From positions 83,153 to 147,152 of the forward strand of contig JBDVOJ010000090.1 of NCBI GenBank assembly GCA_039969155.1: 64,000 nt of DNA, written 5' to 3'. Shown here piece by piece: positions 44,745-54,262 of the stretch (position 1 is its first letter; every line of letters starts with the position of its first letter). The stretch is from GCA-002733465 sp039969155. GTDB lineage: Bacteria; Pseudomonadota; Gammaproteobacteria; Enterobacterales; Kangiellaceae. The notes beneath the pieces are model-generated. The model ran no database searches and had not been told where the DNA came from. It saw nothing but the letters and a program-made list of their open reading frames with translations. A program made the translations under genes and the position numbers.

Positions 44745-46364
44745 CTACATCAACTTAATCGCTTCTGTTAACGAATGAAACGATGATGATATTTCCTTTA
44801 GCATATTCAATAAAGTCGATAACTCCGCGGACGAAAGGTTTACTTTACTTTTATTGGTATAGATCCCTTTCAAAATATTAGAGTGCTCTGAATCAAGTTT
44901 ATTGGCAATCAGGCTAAGCTGCTCAAGAAGAAGTGACTTGCTTTTAGTTGAATCTAGCATATCTAAAAGCTGATAATTAACACTCACTGCTGAACGTCGA
45001 ATCTGTTCGAAATACTCAGAGAAATGCTGATTATCTTTAACCTCAAAATTATCGAAGTCTTGATATATGTCTTTGTAAGCTTTTGCCGCATAGACAGAAT
45101 TTCGAACTTGGTTAATTAGCTGGTCGACTTGTTTAGCTTGTAATTGTTGCTGACCATTATTTGATGGCGACTCAGCCACTTTGATCTTTAGTGCATAATC
45201 GATTATTTCACCTTCTAAAGATTTTATCGCTAGGTAGTGTTCAATTTCATCGCTGAAAAATACTTGCTTATCAGCTCCAACAGGCGGATATTTTTCTCCC
45301 AAGAAACGAAGAATTAATTGAGCTACCATTTTATAAAGTTGCTTAGCTTCCATTCTTAGCGCTTCAATTGCGACACTTGCAACCGCCTCTGGAACTTCTT
45401 TTAGATATTGATTAACCGATTCTCTTTTATCTGGAAACCATTTCTCTAATAGTGATGCGAATTGCGAAATCATAGGTAAAAAGGCGATTAGTCCAAAGAG
45501 GTTAAAAAGACTATGGAAAGCCACAAGAGAATAAAGGGGGTCAGTTAATTCTAGCCAGTGTATTAAGCTTATTAGTGGATAGAGAAACATGAAGGCGACG
45601 ATATCGACAGAGAAATTAAATATAACATGCGCCATGGCAATTCTGCGCTTGGCGACACCTCCTTGCAGACTACCCAAGAAAACCGTACTGGTGGTTCCTA
45701 AATCTGCGCCAATCACGATAGCCGCAGCCGCATCAAGCGGGATGATCTCGGCGTTAAGTGCAGCTAAGGTCAGCATCATGGTGGCAGAACTTGACTGAAT
45801 AACCGCGGTGAATAAAGCTCCCGCGATAAGATAAACAATCAGTGAGTGGCCAACTAGCTGATTAAAATCGACCAGACTATTCAATTCCTCAACAGCGGTT
45901 TTCATTAGGTCCAACCCCATTAAGAGTAGAGCAAAACCTAGCAATAACTGCGCATAAAGTTTTAGGCGGCCGCTGGATAGACCATAAACGATTCCTCCAG
46001 CTCCAAGCAAAGGATAAATGAAATTAGAAAAATTAAGTTTGAAACCCAGAGTTGTAACCACCCAACCAGTAAAAGTCGTTCCAAGATTTGAACCTATAAT
46101 GATCCCTATCGCATTCACTAAGGGCACAATTCCAGCGCCCACAAATGCTAAAACAATTAACCCCACCAAAGAACTGCTTTGAAGAATTGTCGTTGCAGTA
46201 ATACCACTCATAACTGAACGGATGGGCTTATTTGTTGAGTGCTGCAACACTTGGCGAAATCGCTTTCCTGCGAGCGCTTTTAACGACTGTTCCAATTGAT
46301 TCATTGCAAAAAGGAACAGACCTAAACCGGCTACTAGCTGCCACCAATCAAGAATTTGATTCAT
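44745..46364 (-). CDS. Na/Pi cotransporter family protein with PhoU-like tail
   Basis: The N-terminal half has the NptA repeat pattern: ATTILQSSSLVGLIVLAFVGAGIVPLVNAIGIIIGSNLGTTFTGWVV and the inverted copy AVIQSSSATMMLTLAALNAEIIPLDAAAAIVIGADLGTTSTV, each with the QSSS motif. About nine membrane helices end near residue 310. The C-terminal part (about 340-539) is a helical PhoU-like domain. Members move phosphate with Na+ and some act as exporters; direction is not certain. 539 residues, normal length. Confidence 0.92.
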   Translation of the reverse strand: MNQILDWWQLVAGLGLFLFAMNQLEQSLKALAGKRFRQVLQHSTNKPIRSVMSGITATTILQSSSLVGLIVLAFVGAGIVPLVNAIGIIIGSNLGTTFTGWVVTTLGFKLNFSNFIYPLLGAGGIVYGLSSGRLKLYAQLLLGFALLLMGLDLMKTAVEELNSLVDFNQLVGHSLIVYLIAGALFTAVIQSSSATMMLTLAALNAEIIPLDAAAAIVIGADLGTTSTVFLGSLQGGVAKRRIAMAHVIFNFSVDIVAFMFLYPLISLIHWLELTDPLYSLVAFHSLFNLFGLIAFLPMISQFASLLEKWFPDKRESVNQYLKEVPEAVASVAIEALRMEAKQLYKMVAQLILRFLGEKYPPVGADKQVFFSDEIEHYLAIKSLEGEIIDYALKIKVAESPSNNGQQQLQAKQVDQLINQVRNSVYAAKAYKDIYQDFDNFEVKDNQHFSEYFEQIRRSAVSVNYQLLDMLDSTKSKSLLLEQLSLIANKLDSEHSNILKGIYTNKSKVNLSSAELSTLLNMLKEISSSFHSLTEAIKLM

Positions 46365-46531
46365 ACTAAAAGCTCCTCACTCATATCTCTTCCACCCGCT
46401 CGACGGTCTTTAATTCTTAGAATTTATGAAAATCCTCCGTTAATTCTATCAAACAGTCAGTATTAGTCACTTGATCTGACACTTTTAATAATCAAAGGCT
46501 CATTAGCTAATGTTTCGAAAACCTTGATCTA

Positions 46532-46573
46532 AATCATAATTATTCTCATCTTTTAATGCGAATGATTTGCATT
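46532..46573 (+). promoter_or_regulatory. Fur-box-like region upstream of porin operon
   Basis: AATGCGAATGATTTGCATT at 46555-46573 is a near-palindrome of the Fur class, and AATCATAATTATTCTCAT at 46532-46549 is a second AT-rich match. They lie 66-108 bp before the porin ATG. Iron-dependent repression is likely. Confidence 0.7.
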
Positions 46574-46639
46574 TAGATTATTTCTCGATTATAGTCTCGC
46601 CATCACAAACCACTTGTATTTAAATAACTAGGAAAACCA

Positions 46640-47824
46640 ATGAAAACCAAAGCTATCGCATTAGCAGTTGCTGGCATACTATCTACCCCTAATCTGTACG
46701 CTGCAGAACCAAGCAACCAAGAGCTATTAGATATTCTTAAGAAGCAACAATCACAAATTGAAGCCCTACAAGAGCAACTTAAGAAAACCGACGAAAAAGT
46801 GAAGGAAAGTGATCAAAAAATTGAATCAAGCGTTACTGCCATTGAAGAAAATTTAGGTACTTCAAGCACAAAAATGCCATCAATTGGCGGTTATGGAGAA
46901 TTGCACTATAACAATATCGAAGATAGTGAAAGCATCGATTTCCACCGGTTCGTACTATTTTTTGGTCATGAGTTTACTGATAGTATTCGCTTTTTCTCTG
47001 AGTTAGAGCTTGAGCACTCACTTGCTGGTGACGGTAAGCCAGGAGAAGTAGAGCTGGAACAAGCCTATATCGAGATGGATCTTTCTGATACTTCCAAGCT
47101 TAAGGCCGGTTTATTCTTAGTTCCCGTTGGTATCCTCAATGAAACTCACGAGCCACCGACTTTTTATGGTGTAGAAAGAAACCCAGTAGAGAAAAATATT
47201 ATTCCTGCCACTTGGTGGGAAGCTGGTGCAGGGTTTAATACTCAGCTAAATGATGGGTTATCTTTGGACTTAGCAATCCATTCTGGACTAAGTGTTCCTA
47301 CAGATGGTAGCAAATCATTCCTAATTAGAAGTGGTCGCCAAAAAGTCGCGAGTGCTGATGCGGATAGTTTAGCTTACACGGCTCGAATAAAGTATACGGC
47401 TGTACCAGGTCTAGAATTAGCCGCAAGTTATCAGGTGCAGTCAGATGTTACTCAGGGTGCATTCGGTGCTGATGCAAATCTAATCACGGCTCACGCCGCC
47501 TACAATTCTGGTCACTTTGGACTGCGCGCTCTGTATGCCTCTTGGAGTATTGATGGTTTAGAAGCGGAAGCAGTCGGTCGGGACACGCAGGAAGGTTTTT
47601 ATGTTGAGCCAAGCTACAGAATAAATGAGAGCTTTGGATTGTTCGCTCGATATAATGCCTGGGACAACAACGCTGGCGACAGTGATGAAACAGAGAAACG
47701 TCAAACTAATATTGGTTTAAACTACTGGCCACATGAAGATGTTGTTTTTAAACTTGATGTTGAAAACCGAACCGGCGCTCAAGACGGTAGCGGGTTTAAC
47801 TTAGGAGTTGGTTATCAATTCTAA
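46640..47824 (+). CDS. Porin-like outer membrane protein with coiled-coil N-terminus
   Basis: The 394-residue protein has a signal peptide (cleavage near YAAEP), then a coiled-coil segment of about 50 residues (LLDILKKQQSQIEALQEQLKKTDEKVKES). A beta-barrel-type domain follows with alternating aromatic strands and terminal Phe (FNLGVGYQF). FHRFVLFFGHEFTDSIRFFSELELEHSL resembles phosphate-selective or other 16-stranded porins. Its position with the FMN-binding and PepSY genes and the Fur-like boxes suggests a role in uptake of iron or an iron-related compound, which is an inference. Confidence 0.85.
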   Translation: MKTKAIALAVAGILSTPNLYAAEPSNQELLDILKKQQSQIEALQEQLKKTDEKVKESDQKIESSVTAIEENLGTSSTKMPSIGGYGELHYNNIEDSESIDFHRFVLFFGHEFTDSIRFFSELELEHSLAGDGKPGEVELEQAYIEMDLSDTSKLKAGLFLVPVGILNETHEPPTFYGVERNPVEKNIIPATWWEAGAGFNTQLNDGLSLDLAIHSGLSVPTDGSKSFLIRSGRQKVASADADSLAYTARIKYTAVPGLELAASYQVQSDVTQGAFGADANLITAHAAYNSGHFGLRALYASWSIDGLEAEAVGRDTQEGFYVEPSYRINESFGLFARYNAWDNNAGDSDETEKRQTNIGLNYWPHEDVVFKLDVENRTGAQDGSGFNLGVGYQF

Positions 47825-47850
47825 GTGCTTTAAATAATTTTAGGTATTCA

Positions 47851-48420
47851 ATGTTAAATAACGTAAACCTAATAATCAGTATAAACGTACGTCGCTTTTT
47901 AGTGATGTGCGTTTTGCTTTTTAATGCTCAACCAGTTTTTGCAAAAGTATACCTTTCAGCCGATACATTTGTAGAACAGGTGGTTCAGCTTACTAATGAG
48001 CCGATTCATTTTAAATCCAATACCTTGTGGCTCAACCAAGCGATTCAATCAGAAATTAAAACAATTCTCGATCACCCTTACGCCAAATTGCGGCTGCGCT
48101 ACAAGATAAGCCAGTCACAGCAATCTCCTACAACTATCTGGTTTCTTGATGAAATAGGAAAAGAACGGCCTATTTCATTTGCGGTAGCTGTTAAGAATCA
48201 ACAAATCATTCAGATAAAAGTATTAGAATTTCGGGAAAGTCGCGGCTATGAAATTCACATACCGGCCTTTAGTCAACAATTTGACAATATTGGCGTCGAT
48301 GAGAATGGTAAACTTAACAAAAACATTGATGGAATTACCGGAGCTACTATGTCGGTAAACGCTATGAAGAAAATAAGTCGAGTCGCACTACTTTTACACG
48401 AAATAGTAGTGAAAAAGTAA
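47851..48420 (+). CDS. Periplasmic FMN-binding domain protein
   Basis: The 189-residue protein has an N-terminal hydrophobic export segment (FLVMCVLLFNAQPVFA) and an FMN-binding domain whose flavinylation motif reads DGITGATMS near residues 160-168. In this motif class ApbE transfers FMN covalently to the Thr. No ApbE gene is in the window. The protein should shuttle electrons in the periplasm. It lies between the porin (26 bp after it) and the PepSY membrane protein gene (62 bp before it), the organisation of putative periplasmic ferric reductase systems. Confidence 0.88.
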   Translation: MLNNVNLIISINVRRFLVMCVLLFNAQPVFAKVYLSADTFVEQVVQLTNEPIHFKSNTLWLNQAIQSEIKTILDHPYAKLRLRYKISQSQQSPTTIWFLDEIGKERPISFAVAVKNQQIIQIKVLEFRESRGYEIHIPAFSQQFDNIGVDENGKLNKNIDGITGATMSVNAMKKISRVALLLHEIVVKK

Positions 48421-48482
48421 GCTATCGTTTAGACTATCGCTTTCGCTTGCTCGACAGCAAATAGAATGACTCTCGGCGGATA

Positions 48483-49307
48483 ATGAGCGCATATCACAAA
48501 AAACAAAAAGAAAAACGGCGTAAGAATTTATTCCGTAAGTGGCACCGCAGAGTCGGGTTTAGTGCTGCGCTGTTCTTAATTAATCTTGCCGTCACAGGGA
48601 TTCTGCTCAACCACTCCGAAGCCTTAGAACTCCATAAACATTTTGTTAAAAGTGATTGGTTAGTCAATTGGTACGGGATCGATGCCCCAAACAAAATGAC
48701 CTGTTTTAACACCTCCGATAAGGATAAACCACTTTGTCAACTTGGTGAGAAAAGAACCGTGGGAAACCAGTTATTAGAGCTGGAAGCTCCAGATTTAATT
48801 GGTGTTGTTGAGTATCAAGGGTTTTACTATGTTGCAAGTCCGGAGCAAATTTCGCTTTATACCCACCAATGGGAGTTAGTCGAGTCCGTAGTAAAAGACC
48901 CACGACTAGCCTCTTCGATTAGCTCCATAGGCATTCAGAGTCAGGCAATAACTTCTCTAGCCGAACAGCCGAATGAGCCACTCGTTGAACCGAATCCAAT
49001 AAATAAAATCATTGTGACTGCCGGTCGACAGCACTATATATTCGATTCGGAAGATTTGTCTTGGAGTGCTAGCGATATTGATACTGCAAGTATTCAAACT
49101 CCGCAACCGACAACAGACTTCTCGCTAGAAAAATTGCAGGCGATTTATCTTGATCACCAAATAAACTATTTAAAACTAGTGCAAGACTTACACAGTGGTA
49201 GGATTTTTAATGGGATTGGGAAATGGGCAACAGACATTGTTGCAATCATTATCATTTTACTCGCTATCAGCGGTTTTCTTGCCTGGCAAAAGCGAACTAA
49301 AATCTAG
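48483..49307 (+). CDS. PepSY-associated membrane protein
   Basis: The 274-residue protein has TM1 (WHRRVGFSAALFLINLAVTGILLNHSEALELH, about 20-45), a large periplasmic domain and TM2 at the C-terminus (IVAIIIILLAISGFLAWQK). The pattern of a basic N-terminus, 'HRxxG' before TM1 and 'DLHSGRIFNGIGKW' before TM2 is that of PepSY-TM proteins. The His residues (WHRR, NHSE, DLHS) near the membrane could ligate heme, as in related reductases. Together with the FMN protein it may pass electrons across the inner membrane for iron reduction; that role is inferred. Confidence 0.85.
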   Translation: MSAYHKKQKEKRRKNLFRKWHRRVGFSAALFLINLAVTGILLNHSEALELHKHFVKSDWLVNWYGIDAPNKMTCFNTSDKDKPLCQLGEKRTVGNQLLELEAPDLIGVVEYQGFYYVASPEQISLYTHQWELVESVVKDPRLASSISSIGIQSQAITSLAEQPNEPLVEPNPINKIIVTAGRQHYIFDSEDLSWSASDIDTASIQTPQPTTDFSLEKLQAIYLDHQINYLKLVQDLHSGRIFNGIGKWATDIVAIIIILLAISGFLAWQKRTKI

Positions 49308-49355
49308 CTTAAATGAAACTTAGCACCATTGATGTTTGCCCTAACTTGATTTGAT

Positions 49356-50069
49356 TTAACTGCCCTTCTTCACAAAGTTAGCTGCAGCTGCGGATTTCGA
49401 CGATTTAGCCGGCTCCATCTTACTTAGCAGACGTTTCACCGATGAACTCAAAGCCCAAATCTCTGCACTAGCAACAGGGTCAGACCATTCATAGACACTG
49501 CAACCTTCTGCAAAAGAATCAACATAAGCCACTCTGAAAGTAATTTGATTCTTGAGAGCTGTGAGCTTGGAGTCTTTGCTGACAGTTTCAATCACGCCGT
49601 CAGAAGACTTAACTCTGGTTCGGACCCTATTCCATACGATTTTGGTCGCCAAAGATTTATTGTACTTAGCGGCTTCAAGCAACAGCGATTCGAAAGCCCC
49701 AAATGACCATATTTCCACACTCGATGGCGCAAGCGGTACTAGCACAAGGTTTGATTGCAACAGCATACTTCTAACGAGCGGATTAACGTGTGGCGCTCCG
49801 TCGATCAGAATATAATCAAATTGGGATTTGTTTTTCTCTATTAGGGTATTCAATTGAGCAGGAGTACCTGCAGTTTCAATAGATAAGCCGGTTTCTACAT
49901 AAATATCATCTCGAACCTTGTACCAGTGAGATAACGAGTTTTGTGGCGGATCGCAGTCAATCATCAAGACTTTGCCTGTTTGAGACAGAGTGACCGATAG
50001 ATTAGCACATAGTGTGCTTTTCCCTACTCCCCCCTTAGCTTGCGCGATCGAGACAATTTTTGCTGTCAT
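49356..50069 (-). CDS. Orphan ParA/MinD-family ATPase
   Basis: The 237-residue protein starts MTAKIVSIAQAKGGVGKSTLCANLS, the deviant Walker A motif, with CDPPQNSLSHWYK (A' motif) and FDYILIDGAPHVN (Walker B). ParA ATPases position plasmids, chromosomes or protein clusters by ATP-driven surface gradients. No parB or plasmid partner lies next to it, and its neighbours are ada and the PepSY operon, so the cargo is unknown. The C-terminal tail is Lys/Ala-rich (MEPAKSSKSAAAANFVKKGS). Confidence 0.9.
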   Translation of the reverse strand: MTAKIVSIAQAKGGVGKSTLCANLSVTLSQTGKVLMIDCDPPQNSLSHWYKVRDDIYVETGLSIETAGTPAQLNTLIEKNKSQFDYILIDGAPHVNPLVRSMLLQSNLVLVPLAPSSVEIWSFGAFESLLLEAAKYNKSLATKIVWNRVRTRVKSSDGVIETVSKDSKLTALKNQITFRVAYVDSFAEGCSVYEWSDPVASAEIWALSSSVKRLLSKMEPAKSSKSAAAANFVKKGS

Positions 50070-50172
50070 GTGAATTGGCTTCCCATTTATCGTTGTTAGA
50101 ATGTAGCTAATTTGTTCCTTGCAAAGCTATCTAACTGATAATGTAGGAGTTTTCTACTAAAAAAGCAACTTT

Positions 50173-51249
50173 TTATGCATTTTGCTCTAGTTCCAGTAGT
50201 CGCTGTTTCCGCCATAATCCTCCACCATAGCCGGTTAAGGAACCGTTTTTACCGACAACACGGTGGCAAGGGATGATAATTGCAATCCGATTATCACCGT
50301 TTGCCTTGGCGACAGCTCTAGTCGCCGTCGGCCGACCTATTGCCTCAGCTTGTGCTTGATAGCTTCGAGTCTTGCCGCTTGGTATTGTCAGCAGCTCCTG
50401 CCAAACTAACTCCTGAAACTCAGTTCCTGCGGCATCCAAAGGAATGTCAAACCGCTTCCGTTGTCCTGAAAAGTACTCATTCAATTGAATCTCGAGTTGC
50501 GATAACAAATTGTGCTCACCAGGTACAAACACTGCATTTTTTAGTTTTATCAGTCGTTTAAACTGAGTCTCCAACATTCGCCGATCAGTAAATTCTAACA
50601 TACACACGCCGCTATCGTTCACTCCCGCTATCATTGGACCCAAAGGCGTCAAGATTCGCGAAACAGTGACTAGTGTTGTTTGCTTACTTTGTTTAGGCGA
50701 TAAACCCGTTAACTTCTTAAACGCGTCGTTAAATCCGCTCAAAGATTCATAGCCGATATCAAATGCAGCTTTTGTTACTGAGTTGTTTTGTTTAATTTGG
50801 CCTATTGCTTGGTTTAGTCGAATCGCTCTCAGATAGGCCTGAAAAGTCATGCCATGGTGGTGCTTAAACCAACGCCTTAACTTCGCGGGCTCAATACCGC
50901 GGTCTCTTAACTGTTGATCTTTTAACCTAATATCTGGCTTTTTGGCTATTTCCAAAAGAATGGCTTTGACCCAATCTGGAGTTTGTCCTAACGGCTCCAA
51001 TGGTTTGCAAACTTTGCAGGGTCGAAAGCCATAATTTAACGCTTGCTCACAAGAAGCGTAATATTCGACGTTTTCCGGTTTGGGCTTTCGGGCATGACAA
51101 CTACTACGACAAAAAATACCCGTGGTTTTAATCGCTGCAACAAAGACGCCTTCATAGGCCTTATCTTTATTCACTAACGCCGAGTACATTTCCCCAAGAG
51201 GAGGCAAGCTTGAACTATTTCTAGCACTACTGATGGTTCCTGTCATCAT
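50173..51249 (-). CDS. ada: Bifunctional transcriptional activator / O6-alkylguanine-DNA methyltransferase
   Basis: The N-terminal domain has the four Zn Cys at residues 47, 51, 78 and 81, with the spacing of E. coli Ada (C38, C42, C69, C72) whose first Cys takes methyl from phosphotriesters. An AraC-type helix-turn-helix follows (LRAIRLNQAIGQIKQNNSVTKAAFDIGYESLSGFNDAFKKLTG). The methyltransferase domain has the active Cys in IIPCHRVVG at about 328. The protein repairs alkylated DNA and switches on the adaptive response after methylation. 358 residues. AGGAGAT precedes the ATG pair. Confidence 0.96.
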   Translation of the reverse strand: MMTGTISSARNSSSLPPLGEMYSALVNKDKAYEGVFVAAIKTTGIFCRSSCHARKPKPENVEYYASCEQALNYGFRPCKVCKPLEPLGQTPDWVKAILLEIAKKPDIRLKDQQLRDRGIEPAKLRRWFKHHHGMTFQAYLRAIRLNQAIGQIKQNNSVTKAAFDIGYESLSGFNDAFKKLTGLSPKQSKQTTLVTVSRILTPLGPMIAGVNDSGVCMLEFTDRRMLETQFKRLIKLKNAVFVPGEHNLLSQLEIQLNEYFSGQRKRFDIPLDAAGTEFQELVWQELLTIPSGKTRSYQAQAEAIGRPTATRAVAKANGDNRIAIIIPCHRVVGKNGSLTGYGGGLWRKQRLLELEQNA

Positions 51250-51422
51250 TATCTCCTATCTATTTAGAACTTCATTATGCATTCTCCACAGATAGTTTGC
51301 TGCCGAAAAATGAACAAGCATTTTTGTATTCGGCGATTTAGAAACTTTTTAGTTTTTGCAGCTGATACTGTCTTCAAGATTCTAGTTATTTGAAAACAGC
51401 ATCAGTGAGTAGCTTCAAATAA

Positions 51423-52751
51423 TCAGAGATCGAGAATTAGGTATTGAGAACCGGCACCTGGTCGATTGACCAATATAGGCACACTCCCTTGGTCGGGCAA
51501 CTCGGCTCGAACCTTTTCAAACTCCGCTAAATTATTGATGCTGGTTAGTTGAATGGATTGAATGATATCTCCAGTTCTTATACCCGCGTCGTAGGCTGAG
51601 CCAGCATCAATATCTGTTACCAACACACCATGTGTCACGTTGGCTCGACTAGCAACTTCTTCTGGTAGCTCTTTCAAAGTCGCCCCTAACCATTGGAGTT
51701 CCTCTTTAGTTTGTGGCTCCTGTGGCGAGGCCGCGACAACAGCACCGTCTCGGCTTCCGATAGTCACATCTAGCTCAATCTTTTCTTTTTCACGAACGAT
51801 AGTAAACTCCGCTTTATCACCTGGCCTATAGCGCCCAATGATAAATGGTAACTCAGCGGCATTTTTGACTAATTTACCATCAACTCGTAAAACAATATCG
51901 CCATTTTTGATTCCTGCGCGCATGGCTGGTGAACCGGGAGCAATACCGTTGATTAACGCTCCTTGAGTTGAATCTAGCTTGCTCCATTTAGCCATTCTTC
52001 GATCAACTTCCTGGTAGTTAACACCTAAGTAGCCTCGGACGACCTTGCCGTTATCTCGAATTTGATTGATCACATCCATTGCCAAATCGATAGGTATCGA
52101 AAAAGAAAGCCCATTTGAACCTCCCGAAGTACTTAGTATTTTAGAATTTATACCAACTACTCGGCCGTTCATATCAATTAATGGCCCACCTGAGTTACCG
52201 GGATTGATTGCAACATCAGTTTGAATATAGGGTACGTACTGCTCGCCTACACTTCGGCCTTTCGCACTTATGATTCCGGCGGTGACAGTTTGGTCGTATC
52301 CAAAAGGAGCTCCAATGGCCACAACCCAAGAACCAACTTTGGTTTTCTCAATGTTTCCGATTTTAAAGGGTTTGAAGTTATTCCCTTTTAACTTTAGGAG
52401 AGCAATGTCAGTATCCGCATCTGTGCCAATGATTTCAGCTTCAAGATCTTTGCCGTTATGTAACCGAACAAATACCTCTTCAACACCATCAATCACATGG
52501 TTGTTAGTTAATACATAACCATCTTTGGAAATAAAAAATCCAGATCCGCTCGGCCCTCTGCTAATACCTGGCTGTCGAGAAAACATGTTTCTTCGATTTA
52601 CCTTTATAGTGGTAGAAATACTGACGACGCTGGGTTGAGACTTTTCTACTAATTCTACAAAATCTGGCAGTTTTGCATTGGCATTGCTCACTACGCTAAC
52701 CATGATGAGAAGCGCGGTAAGTGCGTGCGAAAGACTTTTTGCTTTAATCAT
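51423..52751 (-). CDS. DegP/DegQ/MucD-type periplasmic serine protease
   Basis: The 442-residue protein has a signal peptide (ending SNANA) and a trypsin-like domain with catalytic His in VLTNNHVIDGVE, Asp in DTDIALLKLKG and Ser in NPGNSGGPLIDM. Two PDZ domains follow (about 255-345 and 360-440). It degrades misfolded proteins in the periplasm and can act as chaperone. The gene lies downstream of rpoE-rseA-rseC on the same strand, the typical place for mucD in sigma-E regulons. I did not find a clear sigma-E promoter by eye. Confidence 0.95.
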   Translation of the reverse strand: MIKAKSLSHALTALLIMVSVVSNANAKLPDFVELVEKSQPSVVSISTTIKVNRRNMFSRQPGISRGPSGSGFFISKDGYVLTNNHVIDGVEEVFVRLHNGKDLEAEIIGTDADTDIALLKLKGNNFKPFKIGNIEKTKVGSWVVAIGAPFGYDQTVTAGIISAKGRSVGEQYVPYIQTDVAINPGNSGGPLIDMNGRVVGINSKILSTSGGSNGLSFSIPIDLAMDVINQIRDNGKVVRGYLGVNYQEVDRRMAKWSKLDSTQGALINGIAPGSPAMRAGIKNGDIVLRVDGKLVKNAAELPFIIGRYRPGDKAEFTIVREKEKIELDVTIGSRDGAVVAASPQEPQTKEELQWLGATLKELPEEVASRANVTHGVLVTDIDAGSAYDAGIRTGDIIQSIQLTSINNLAEFEKVRAELPDQGSVPILVNRPGAGSQYLILDL

Positions 52752-52889
52752 AAATGTTCCTTGTTAATTTAAATAACTTCTAAATAGGCTAACAGTACTA
52801 TTTTGCTATACAGAAAGGCCTATGATTAGAGGAATATACGTTTAATGGATTTAAATTGATCGCTCTCTGTAGTAGAGGACACGTTCAAA

Positions 52890-53321
52890 TCAGTCAATAA
52901 AAGAGACTATTCTTGGCGAATATAATTCGCTCTTTAACCATCTACGATTGTAATATTTTGTGACGACCAAGCCGATAATCAAGCTCAGAAGGCTAACAAA
53001 AATGATAATTTGTTCTGCAAAGTTGTTAATATGACTGACACTCATACCAATAAACATGAATAGCAGGGGGATAAAATAGACAATAATGGCAGCCTTGGTG
53101 ACACTGCTCTTGGGAATTTCAATTACAACTTGCTGACCAACTTTTGCACGCAGTAAATTAGGTAGTTCCGATTCAAAAAGCTTGGCAGAGAGATAATTCT
53201 CTACGATACCGTTACCGCAGCTAGTAGACACTTTACAGCTTGAACATGCGAGCTTACTTTTGGTTTGAATGACCGCATTTTCACCACGTAACGCTATAAC
53301 TAAGCCCTTTTCCTGCAACAT
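52890..53321 (-). CDS. rseC: SoxR-reducing/RseC-family membrane protein
   Basis: The 143-residue protein has an N-terminal cytoplasmic part with a Cys cluster (CSSCKVSTSCGNG, residues about 26-38), likely a redox or Fe-S site. Two adjacent membrane helices follow (AAIIVYFIPLLFMFIGMSV; IIIFVSLLSLIIGLVV). This is the RseC/MucC pattern. It modulates sigma-E signalling in relation to RseA, and the family has been linked to SoxR reduction. It follows rseA by 39 bp. Confidence 0.92.
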   Translation of the reverse strand: MLQEKGLVIALRGENAVIQTKSKLACSSCKVSTSCGNGIVENYLSAKLFESELPNLLRAKVGQQVVIEIPKSSVTKAAIIVYFIPLLFMFIGMSVSHINNFAEQIIIFVSLLSLIIGLVVTKYYNRRWLKSELYSPRIVSFID

Positions 53322-53360
53322 AGTACAGCCCCGTAGAAACGTCGTTGTGCTCCAGTTAAC

Positions 53361-54023
53361 TTACTCTTTATCTTGCTGGAGTTTAGCTTTTTCAAGTTCT
53401 CTTTGTCTCTCCAGAGACTTTTCCAAAATCGCTTGCCATTCTTCCGCTGAAAACCTGACGGTACGCACAAACTCACCACTAACAGGCGCGAAACTACCTT
53501 TATCAGATCGTCTTAAATCACTAATATATCGATCGTTAAAAACGTCTAATTCATACTGCTCTGTGGCGTTAAATTCTGATCCCGCGATGCTTTTAGTAGA
53601 ATTGGCATTGTTTGGAATGCTATTAGATTCGTTGCTTTCAGATGCAATTTGAGTGTCGGTAAGCACTCCATCTTGAGCAACCTGAAGAGTTTGGAAGGAG
53701 AAGAATGTCGCAACCGCAACGGTTGCTGCAATCGCAAAACCACTTCCTGTTCGCCTAAACTCAGCGATGATAGGCTGAATATTGGAGACTTTCTCAGTTT
53801 TAGGGGCTGCGATTATGGATGGCTCGTCTGCTATCTTAGCGCTAATTTGACTACAAAAATCATAGCTGGCACTTGCTGAATGTTGATCTTTAATGATGGC
53901 ACTTACGGTATGGTAACGATACCAAGACTCAGAAATATCATCATTATCAAGTAAATCGTCTAAATCGCTGGAATGACATTGTTCGTCCAACAAATCAGAC
54001 AATAACTTATTCTTTTCTACCAT
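53361..54023 (-). CDS. rseA: Sigma-E anti-sigma factor RseA
   Basis: The preferred start is ATG 54023 (MVEKNKLLSDLLDEQ), three codons inside a GTG-start frame; GGAAAG stands just before it. The N-terminal 80 residues are the RpoE-binding domain (DDISESWYRYHTVSAIIKDQ). One membrane helix follows at about 107-124 (GSGFAIAATVAVATFFSF). The C-terminal part is periplasmic, the side sensed by RseB and cut by DegS in the classical pathway. The gene is 239 bp from the rpoE stop, longer than in E. coli. No rseB is present between rseA and rseC. Confidence 0.88.
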   Translation of the reverse strand: MVEKNKLLSDLLDEQCHSSDLDDLLDNDDISESWYRYHTVSAIIKDQHSASASYDFCSQISAKIADEPSIIAAPKTEKVSNIQPIIAEFRRTGSGFAIAATVAVATFFSFQTLQVAQDGVLTDTQIASESNESNSIPNNANSTKSIAGSEFNATEQYELDVFNDRYISDLRRSDKGSFAPVSGEFVRTVRFSAEEWQAILEKSLERQRELEKAKLQQDKE

Positions 54024-54262
54024 GCTTTCCACTCCGCATTCTTAATGCTTAGTTTGTTGGGCAATAAAAACCATTTTAGGAATCTAGGTTTTAATAACCC
54101 AGACAATATATTTGCAGCCCATTTACCTTAAATTTCTTATCGAATTCTTTTTTACGCGCTATTAGGACACAATATATTACATTTGGTTCATTAATTAGCG
54201 AACTTTTTTTAATCAGATTCAGTAAATATTCATAGATTGCTCGTTAATAACCGAATCAACCC

